The notes beneath the pieces are model-generated. The model did not search any database. It saw only the letters and a list, made by a program, of their open reading frames with translations, and was not told where the DNA came from. This document shows, in pieces, positions 1-4,366 of a stretch of DNA of 5,233 nucleotides; within the stretch, counting starts at the first letter, position 1, and each line of letters opens with the position of its first letter. Position numbers and translations under genes: made by a program. The DNA is from Phycisphaerae bacterium (GTDB lineage: Bacteria; Planctomycetota; Phycisphaerae; Sedimentisphaerales; Anaerobacaceae), in NCBI GenBank assembly GCA_030667885.1, contig DAOUVA010000351.1:1-5233 (forward strand), read 5' to 3'.

Positions 1-30
1 CACTTTAGTCACTTTAGCTCACTCTTCACT
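1..30. repeat. Degenerate short tandem repeat at the window edge
   Basis: CACTTTAGT is followed directly by CACTTTAGCT and then by the related CACTCTTCACT, giving about three units of 9-11 bp that decay rightward. The array may extend beyond the window on the left, so its true length is unknown. Confidence 0.4.
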
Positions 31-38
31 GATTTACC

Positions 39-54
39 CTCTACATCTGTAGAG
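39..54. repeat. Perfect inverted repeat with 7-bp arms
   Basis: CTCTACATCTGTAGAG has arms CTCTACA and TGTAGAG around TC. It ends 1 base before the ATG at 56. No T-run follows on either strand, so a DNA-level dyad such as an operator or element boundary is likelier than a terminator. Confidence 0.55.
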
Positions 55-55
55 A

Positions 56-286
56 ATGTTCGACAAACCACCCCTTTTTATGCAAAACAAACCCAATTTT
101 GGAAATGACAAAATGAACGTAAACAATTTTGAAACAATGAGATACGTAAATTTAGGCACTTGGCCAAGTGGAAAAACAAACCCAATTCAAACCCAATTAA
201 AGCCAAAACAAAGCCAATTTAACCCAAAACAAACCCAATTTAAGCCAATACAAAGCCAATTCAAACCCAATTTGACGAAAGGCTAA
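56..286 (+). CDS. Doubtful ORF for a 76-residue Asn/Lys/Gln/Pro-rich repeat peptide
   Basis: The frame runs from ATG at 56 (a second Met is at 80) to TAA at 284-286. The product starts MFDKPPLFMQNKPNFGNDKMNVNN, shown here only for recognition in parts: MQNKPNFGNDKM at 9-20 and four heptads of Q-[TS]-Q-[FL]-x-P from 45 to 72. It has no signal peptide, membrane segment or known domain, and no clear ribosome site. I recall similar N-K-P-N and Q-T-Q-F-K-P peptides scattered as short hypothetical proteins in Phycisphaerae-type planctomycete genomes, which may be a repeat element that happens to stay open rather than a translated gene. This could not be checked by search. It is listed because the repeat keeps the frame; expression is unproven. 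Confidence 0.22.
   Translation: MFDKPPLFMQNKPNFGNDKMNVNNFETMRYVNLGTWPSGKTNPIQTQLKPKQSQFNPKQTQFKPIQSQFKPNLTKG
157..170. repeat. Perfect 14-bp palindrome
   Basis: CACTTGGCCAAGTG reads identically on both strands. It lies 17 bp before the 21-bp repeat array and inside the frame of the 76-codon ORF (residues GTWPSG). It could be a protein-binding dyad or part of a repeat element. It has no hairpin loop and no T-tract, so it is not a normal terminator. Confidence 0.6.
188..271 (+). repeat. Four-unit 21-bp tandem repeat encoding a Q-[TS]-Q-[FL]-x-P heptapeptide
   Basis: Four units of exactly 21 bp run 188-208, 209-229, 230-250 and 251-271. Each begins CAAA[C/G]CCAATT, and the differences are mostly single bases. 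Because 21 is a multiple of three, the plus frame reads QTQLKPK, QSQFNPK, QTQFKPI, QSQFKPN. Each unit is itself two imperfect halves of 10-11 bp, so a [C/G]CCAA core recurs at 181, 192, 202, 213, 223, 234, 244, 255 and 266. The plus strand of the array contains 25 C and only 4 G. Confidence 0.85.
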
Positions 287-291
287 AATTG

Positions 292-390
292 ATGCAAAGT
301 GAGTATTTACAAGCGATTATGAAGAAAAATGCGGATATGGGCCAAAAAAAACAAACCCAAAAGCCCGGCGAAAAGAAGAACAGAAAGTGA
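292..390 (+). CDS. Doubtful 32-residue ORF echoing the repeat peptide
   Basis: ATG at 292 opens a 32-codon frame ending in TGA at 388-390. The product is very basic (MQSEYLQAIMKK at the start, GQKKQTQKPGEKKNRK at the end). Its KQTQKP segment repeats the theme of the ORF just upstream, although it lies in another frame. An AAAGG about 10 nt upstream is at best a weak ribosome site. It ends 11 bp from the convergent aldolase stop. It may be a decayed continuation of the repeat element rather than a gene. Confidence 0.15.
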   Translation: MQSEYLQAIMKKNADMGQKKQTQKPGEKKNRK

Positions 391-401
391 AGCGAACATG
401 G

Positions 402-1361
402 CTATCCAACATACCAATCGTAATCCGGCTCAGGGGCATCATAAACTTCGGTTAAAGGCCGCCCCAGCTTTTCACAAAGCGACTTTAATCCCTGCATTCG
501 CTCATATCCGGTACTCTTTAGAAAATTGTTTCGCGCAGCGACATCTAATGTCACCGCCTCTTTCCAGACGGCCCGCCCCGCCATTACACCGCTTGCCCCA
601 GCCTCACATGCAATGCCTACCTGCTTCAAAAAAGTATCGTAAGAAACACCCCCCGACAACAATACCCACGGGACCTCGCTTGCATCCGTCAGCTTCTGGC
701 AGGCATCGCGCCAGATATTTTCATCCGGTTCGGCGCTGGCATCCACAGGAAATTCCGCTTTTAGAATATCAACACCCAAAGGAACCAACCGCCGCGCAGT
801 TTCAATTACCACCTGACGCCTTTCTTCAGGCGGTAGGGGCTTGTTCTGATCGTCGCAAGCATAAGATAAAGGTTCAAGGAAAAAAGGTATGTCATATTGC
901 TTGCACTCCCGGGCCACACTCCGAACAAGATTCTCCCGTTCACCGGCCTGAGGGGCCTGGGGGTGATAGTAAAGCAGCATTTTCACACCTGATGCGCCCA
1001 TACGAACAGTCTTTTCAACCGACCAGTTATCAACCAGGCCGGTCGTACGATTTAACGGATCGCCTGTCGAGCCGGCATCCAAAGCAACAATCAATCCGGT
1101 GCCGGCAGGCATTGAACCATCCGCCACACACTGGCCGGCGGCAGTTTCCGGGTCCAGCAGAACTGCGGATGTGGCCGGTGCCAAATGCCGCACAATATCT
1201 TTTTTTAGAGATGTCAAGGCTTCATTCGTCTTGCCCTGAGGTGATTCGGTTTCCAGTGAGCGACGAAGCGGGCCCCGGTGGTCAACGGCTACTATATAAA
1301 AAGTACCCCTCGGACCGGCTGTCTGCTGCAACCTCCGCCACTTACCAATGGTCATTGCCAT
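402..1361 (-). CDS. Class I LacD-family aldolase, candidate for the DKG-6-phosphate cleavage step
   Basis: This 319-residue TIM-barrel aldolase resembles LacD, the Schiff-base tagatose-1,6-bisphosphate aldolase (about 325 residues). Shared marks are VDHRGPL (26-32; LacD has DQRGAL), AVLLDPE (66-72), GVKMLLYY (125-132, Lys127), DIPFFLEPLSY (157-167, Glu163), VDILKAEFPVD (197-207), LLSGGVS (234-240) and GVMAGRAVW (258-266), the last two probably binding phosphate. Lys201 is the expected Schiff-base lysine. Family members cleave ketose phosphates to dihydroxyacetone phosphate plus an aldehyde; YihT, acting on sulfofructose-1-phosphate, is a relative. As the last gene of the iol operon, 18 bp after iolE, it is inferred to cleave 2-deoxy-5-keto-gluconate-6-phosphate to dihydroxyacetone phosphate and malonate semialdehyde, the job of the unrelated class II enzyme IolJ. 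Family membership is secure, the substrate is not. An automatic name of tagatose-bisphosphate aldolase would ignore the context. The stop is TAG at 402-404, and no convincing terminator hairpin follows. Confidence 0.88.
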   Translation of the reverse strand: MAMTIGKWRRLQQTAGPRGTFYIVAVDHRGPLRRSLETESPQGKTNEALTSLKKDIVRHLAPATSAVLLDPETAAGQCVADGSMPAGTGLIVALDAGSTGDPLNRTTGLVDNWSVEKTVRMGASGVKMLLYYHPQAPQAGERENLVRSVARECKQYDIPFFLEPLSYACDDQNKPLPPEERRQVVIETARRLVPLGVDILKAEFPVDASAEPDENIWRDACQKLTDASEVPWVLLSGGVSYDTFLKQVGIACEAGASGVMAGRAVWKEAVTLDVAARNNFLKSTGYERMQGLKSLCEKLGRPLTEVYDAPEPDYDWYVG

Positions 1362-1368
1362 GGTTGAA

Positions 1369-1375
1369 CACCTCT
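1369..1375 (-). promoter_or_regulatory. Ribosome binding site of the aldolase gene
   Basis: The minus strand reads AGAGGTG, then 7 nt, then ATG at 1361-1359. A second ATG two codons later (1355-1353) would be 13 nt away, so the first ATG is preferred. The site lies wholly within the 18-bp gap after the iolE stop codon, consistent with one transcript. Confidence 0.8.
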
Positions 1376-1379
1376 TTTC

Positions 1380-2318
1380 TTAAACTCCCTGCGCCCGCAG
1401 ATATTCACGGTTTCGCCGGGCACTTTCCTTTGGCGAGCCCATCCCCGGCAGAACATCCTGCTCGACAACAATCCAGCCGTCATAATCTCGCTGTTTTAAC
1501 CAGCTCAGTACCGCCGGAAAATCGACGCAGCCCTGTCCAAGCTCACAGAACACACCTCGTCGAACCGCCTCGAAATAATCCCAGCCTTCATCGCGTGCGC
1601 TGTCGGCGATTTGGGGCTGACAATCCTTAAAGTGTACATACCAGATACGCTCGGCAAAAAGTTCGAAGGCTTCAAGAGCAACCTTTGGGTCGTTTTTTCC
1701 GCAACCATAAGTATAATGCCCCGTGTCAAGCACAAGCCCTAATAAATCCGAATCGGTCATTTCAAGTAAACGAACAACCTCATCAGGCCTCTCAACAAAA
1801 CCACCGCAATGATGATGAAACACGGTGCGCAGGCCGGTTTGAGATTTCACCGCCCGGGCGATATCTTCGGCGCCGCGGGCAAACACTTTCCACTGCTCAT
1901 CGGACAGGCTCATTTGGGGGCTTGTTCGGCCGGCATTTTTGGTACGAACCGCATCAGTCCCATTATCGTCGGCAAGAGCCAGAAATGGTAATTGTTCATA
2001 GCCGCCCCTTTCGGCGACATCAGCCAACAAGCGGGCAATCTTCAATGATTCGGCAACTCCGGCTTGATGAGCATCGGCATTCTTCAATGCCACAGGAACA
2101 AACGCACCAAGCATAACCAATGCCCGATTGGCCAACTCATCGTGCAACTGCTCAGGCTCTGCTGGCATATAACCCCAGTCGCCCAATTCAGTTCCTCCGT
2201 AACCCGTTTCCTTTAGCTCATCGAGCATTTGCCCATAGGGTATCGCCCTACCTTCAAGGCCTTCAAATTCCAAAGAGCCCCAGGAACATGGAGCATTCGC
2301 AATACGAATTTTTGACAC
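1380..2318 (-). CDS. iolE: Inosose dehydratase IolE (2-keto-myo-inositol dehydratase)
   Basis: IolE removes water from scyllo-inosose (2-keto-myo-inositol) to give the trihydroxycyclohexane-dione used by IolD. It is a metal-dependent TIM barrel of the xylose-isomerase-like/AP-endonuclease-2 fold. The 312 residues are slightly longer than the usual ~300. Visible family marks are NAPCSWGSLEFEG (8-20), GTELGDWGYMP (42-52), HHHCGGFVE (168-176), LDTGHYTYGCG (197-207), WYVHFKDC (226-233), CELGQGCVDF (258-267) and WIVVEQDVL (282-290). Likely metal or catalytic residues are Glu44, the His168-170 cluster, Asp198, His201, His229 and Glu286; these are assigned by motif position, not structure. Translation begins at GTG with a strong ribosome site. 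The gene lies 56 bp after iolD and 18 bp before the aldolase gene, so co-transcription is very likely. The relative IolI (inosose isomerase) is less likely, because the WGSLEFEG and ELGQG motifs fit IolE. Confidence 0.95.
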   Translation of the reverse strand: MSKIRIANAPCSWGSLEFEGLEGRAIPYGQMLDELKETGYGGTELGDWGYMPAEPEQLHDELANRALVMLGAFVPVALKNADAHQAGVAESLKIARLLADVAERGGYEQLPFLALADDNGTDAVRTKNAGRTSPQMSLSDEQWKVFARGAEDIARAVKSQTGLRTVFHHHCGGFVERPDEVVRLLEMTDSDLLGLVLDTGHYTYGCGKNDPKVALEAFELFAERIWYVHFKDCQPQIADSARDEGWDYFEAVRRGVFCELGQGCVDFPAVLSWLKQRDYDGWIVVEQDVLPGMGSPKESARRNREYLRAQGV

Positions 2319-2323
2319 GCAAG

Positions 2324-2333
2324 ACCTCCCCTT
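2324..2333 (-). promoter_or_regulatory. Ribosome binding site deciding a GTG start for iolE
   Basis: The minus strand reads AAGGGGAGGT, then a 5-nt spacer (CTTGC), then GTG at 2318-2316. The GTG is directly followed by codons for SKIRIANAPCSWG, the conserved IolE N-terminus, and no ATG lies nearby. The start is therefore GTG rather than ATG. Confidence 0.85.
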
Positions 2334-2346
2334 GCCAATGGCGAAT

Positions 2347-2368
2347 ATTTATCAGGCCAATTTATCAG
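2347..2368. repeat. Short direct repeat in the iolD-iolE gap
   Basis: ATTTATCAG occurs at 2347-2355 and again at 2360-2368 on the plus strand, separated by GCCA. It lies just upstream of the iolE ribosome site. It may be a small duplication or a binding site; nothing in the sequence decides which. Confidence 0.35.
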
Positions 2369-2374
2369 TTTTAG

Positions 2375-4255
2375 TTAAAAGAAAAATCGTTCCTGCTTAC
2401 TGTTTTGTTCCCATTCTTTGCGAGCTTTTTTAACGCTCTTCATCTCACTTACTTCAGCCACGGGCACATCCCACCAGCTTTCATAGCCGGGCACACCCAC
2501 ATAGCGGTCGTTGCGAATATAAATCACCGTGGTCCGGTCGGTTTTTTTGGAATCTTTGAACGCCTTAACAAAATCATCATACGTCTCGCACTCAATAACA
2601 TGAGCACCCAATCCACGTGCATTCATAGCAAGGTCCACTGGAAGTGCTTCGACCTGGTCTGATGCATCATCAGGAAGCTTGTTATCGCTCGGATAAGCAT
2701 AACGTGTGCCGAATCCTTCCTGACCCAGATAACGGCTTAGCCCGCCGATACTGTTGAAGCCCTGATTGTCCATTATAACAATAGTAAGCTTATATCCTTC
2801 CTGTATGGAAGTAACAATTTCATTGCACAGCATAAGGTAGCTGCCGTCGCCGACCATAACGACCACTTCCCGCTCGGGAGCGGCCATTTTGATTCCAAGC
2901 CCGCCGGCAATTTCATACCCCATACAACTGTATCCATATTCAAGATGGAAATTCTTCGAATGCCGCGTACGCCACAACTTATGCAGGTCGCCGGGCATAC
3001 TGCCTGCTGCGTTTATCATTACCGCATCAGGCTCGCTCAGTTCGTTGACAGCACCGATTAATTCTCCCTGACTCGGCAAGGGTTTATTCCGAATAGCGTA
3101 GATTCGGTCCACTTCTTCCTGCCATTCTTTATGCAGTTGCTGTGCTTTTTGCTGATAGTCCTTTTCAACATGATAACCTTCCAGCAGTTCGGTTAATTCC
3201 TCAAGAGTTACCCGGGCATCGGCCAGTAACGGCAAAGCGGAATGTTTATAGGCATCAAATTCAGCAACGTTAATATTGACGAAACGAACATCCGGATTCT
3301 GAAAAGCCGTCTTGCTCGCCGTTGTAAAATCGCTGTAGCGTGTACCAATACCAATAACCAGGTCCGCCTGGCGTGCTATACGGTTTGCGGCAAAGTTCCC
3401 GGTTACTCCCATCGCACCCAGATTGAGCTTATTGTCATAAAGCAGACAGCCCTTACCGGCCATCGTTACACCTACGGGAATGCCCGTCTTTTCAACAAAT
3501 TGTTTGAGAGTTTCTTCAGCACTACTGTAAATCACTCCGCCACCAGCTATAATCAAAGGAGATTTGGAATCGCTTATCCACCGGGCAGCTTCTTTGAGAG
3601 CCGTGCTATCCGCCCGATTGCGCGGAATGTTCCAGATGCGCTTATTAAAAAACTCGACCGGATAATCATGCGCTTCGGTCTGGGTATCCTGTGGAAGCGA
3701 AAGAGTCACCGCGCCCGTATCAGCAGGGCTGGTAAGCACACGCATGGCCTCGGGCAATGCCGTTAATATCTGGTCCGCCCGGTTGATGCGGTCCCAGTAG
3801 CGGCTTACGGGCTTAAAACAGTCGCTTACCGATATATCCTGTGTGATTTCAGATTCCAACTGCTGCAGAACCGGCGCCACATTGCGACGCGCGAATATAT
3901 CACCGGGCAGCAGTAATACCGGAAGATGGTTAGTTGTCGCCACAGCCGCTCCGGTTATCATATTTGTCGCCCCGGGGCCGATCGATGAAAGACAGGCAAA
4001 TGTCCCCATCCGATTTTTCATCTTGGCATAAGCGGCCGAGGCATGCACCATTGCCTGCTCATTACGGGTCTGGTAATAGCGAAACTCGGGATACTGCTGC
4101 AATGCCTGGCCTATACCGGACACACAACCATGACCGAAAATACCAAAGCACCCAGCAAAAAATGGGTGCTCATTACCATCACGCTCCACATACTGTTTGG
4201 TGAGATACTTGATTAATGCCTGCGCCATTGTTAAACGAACAGTTTTAGCACTCAT
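2375..4255 (-). CDS. iolD: 3D-(3,5/4)-trihydroxycyclohexane-1,2-dione acylhydrolase IolD (ThDP-dependent)
   Basis: IolD hydrolytically opens the ring of the cyclic dione made by IolE, giving 5-deoxy-D-glucuronate. It belongs to the thiamine-diphosphate enzyme superfamily related to acetolactate synthase. At 626 residues it is close to the usual ~635-645. The N-terminal Pyr domain shows FGIFGHGCVSGIGQ (37-50) and RNEQAMVHAS (64-73), with Glu66 as the expected ThDP-activating glutamate, then SSIGPGATNM (90-99). The middle domain has IIAGGGVIYS (235-244) and IGIGTRYSDF (301-310). The C-terminal PP domain carries AAGSMPGDLHKLW (416-428), HLEYGYSCMGYE (437-448) and the ThDP/metal motif GDGSYLML (469-476) to DNQGFN (496-501). 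YESWWDVPVAEVSE (591-604) is an IolD hallmark that separates it from ordinary acetolactate synthases. The start is fixed by a strong ribosome site. It is followed 56 bp later by iolE. No frameshift or missing motif is seen. Confidence 0.96.
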   Translation of the reverse strand: MSAKTVRLTMAQALIKYLTKQYVERDGNEHPFFAGCFGIFGHGCVSGIGQALQQYPEFRYYQTRNEQAMVHASAAYAKMKNRMGTFACLSSIGPGATNMITGAAVATTNHLPVLLLPGDIFARRNVAPVLQQLESEITQDISVSDCFKPVSRYWDRINRADQILTALPEAMRVLTSPADTGAVTLSLPQDTQTEAHDYPVEFFNKRIWNIPRNRADSTALKEAARWISDSKSPLIIAGGGVIYSSAEETLKQFVEKTGIPVGVTMAGKGCLLYDNKLNLGAMGVTGNFAANRIARQADLVIGIGTRYSDFTTASKTAFQNPDVRFVNINVAEFDAYKHSALPLLADARVTLEELTELLEGYHVEKDYQQKAQQLHKEWQEEVDRIYAIRNKPLPSQGELIGAVNELSEPDAVMINAAGSMPGDLHKLWRTRHSKNFHLEYGYSCMGYEIAGGLGIKMAAPEREVVVMVGDGSYLMLCNEIVTSIQEGYKLTIVIMDNQGFNSIGGLSRYLGQEGFGTRYAYPSDNKLPDDASDQVEALPVDLAMNARGLGAHVIECETYDDFVKAFKDSKKTDRTTVIYIRNDRYVGVPGYESWWDVPVAEVSEMKSVKKARKEWEQNSKQERFFF

Positions 4256-4260
4256 AACAA

Positions 4261-4268
4261 AACCTCCA
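4261..4268 (-). promoter_or_regulatory. Ribosome binding site of iolD
   Basis: The minus strand reads TGGAGGTT immediately before a short spacer and the ATG at 4255-4253. This is a near-perfect Shine-Dalgarno sequence and fixes the iolD start; the first residues MSAKTVRLTMAQALIKYL also align with the usual IolD N-terminus. Confidence 0.85.
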
Positions 4269-4315
4269 AAAGCTATGCCTTAAAACTCTCTCATAATTAG
4301 TATCCAACAGTTCGG

Positions 4316-4344
4316 ATTATATGTGTAAAAACACCGTGGTTCAA
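4316..4344 (-). promoter_or_regulatory. Candidate sigma70 promoter inside the operon, upstream of iolD
   Basis: In the iolC-iolD gap the minus strand reads TTGAAC (4344-4339), then exactly 17 bp, then a perfect TATAAT (4321-4316). The -35 matches the consensus at 4 of 6 positions. Transcription would start near 4309, giving a leader of about 54 nt before the iolD ATG. The spacer holds a small inverted repeat, GTGTTTTTACAC (4334-4323), which could be an operator half or chance. The call rests on motif match and spacing only. Confidence 0.5.
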
Positions 4345-4366
4345 TGTAAGTTTCTCAACGAATGTA

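Larger units (their letters stand above)
1..401. other. Repeat-rich intergenic region downstream of the operon
   Basis: No conserved protein family or RNA gene is recognisable in this stretch. The plus strand is rich in A and C and poor in G, unlike the operon. It holds a degenerate tandem repeat at the edge, two perfect inverted repeats, a four-unit 21-bp tandem array and scattered copies of CAAACCCAA (starting at 88, 177, 188, 230, 262 and 352). The last copy lies about 40 bp beyond the aldolase stop. A GGGC (339-342) and GCCC (363-366) pair could form only a 4-bp stem with a 20-nt loop, so no intrinsic terminator is claimed. Confidence 0.7.

Noticed and set aside
188..271. CRISPR array
   Set aside because: The units are contiguous 21-bp repeats without spacers, and no cas genes are present.
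339..366. Terminator hairpin for the operon using GGGC and GCCC with the A/T run between
   Set aside because: The stem is only 4 bp with a 20-nt loop, and the T-run on the transcript strand is in the loop rather than after the stem.
402..1361. Simple annotation as LacD of the tagatose-6-phosphate pathway
   Set aside because: The neighbours are all inositol catabolism genes and no lacABC or tagatose kinase gene is present, so the family name should not be taken as the substrate.
329..1630. Plus-strand open frame of 433 codons opposite the aldolase and iolE
   Set aside because: The translation is rich in Pro, His, Arg and Ser with no recognisable motif, and it lies antisense to two genes with clear family motifs and ribosome sites. 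It is a shadow of their codon use.
1505..1735. Minus-strand 76-codon frame overlapping iolE
   Set aside because: Lies in another frame of the same strand wholly within iolE, with no independent support.
3242..3766. Plus-strand open frame of 174 codons inside iolD
   Set aside because: Antisense to the middle domain of iolD, which is intact and well conserved; no motif or ribosome site supports it.
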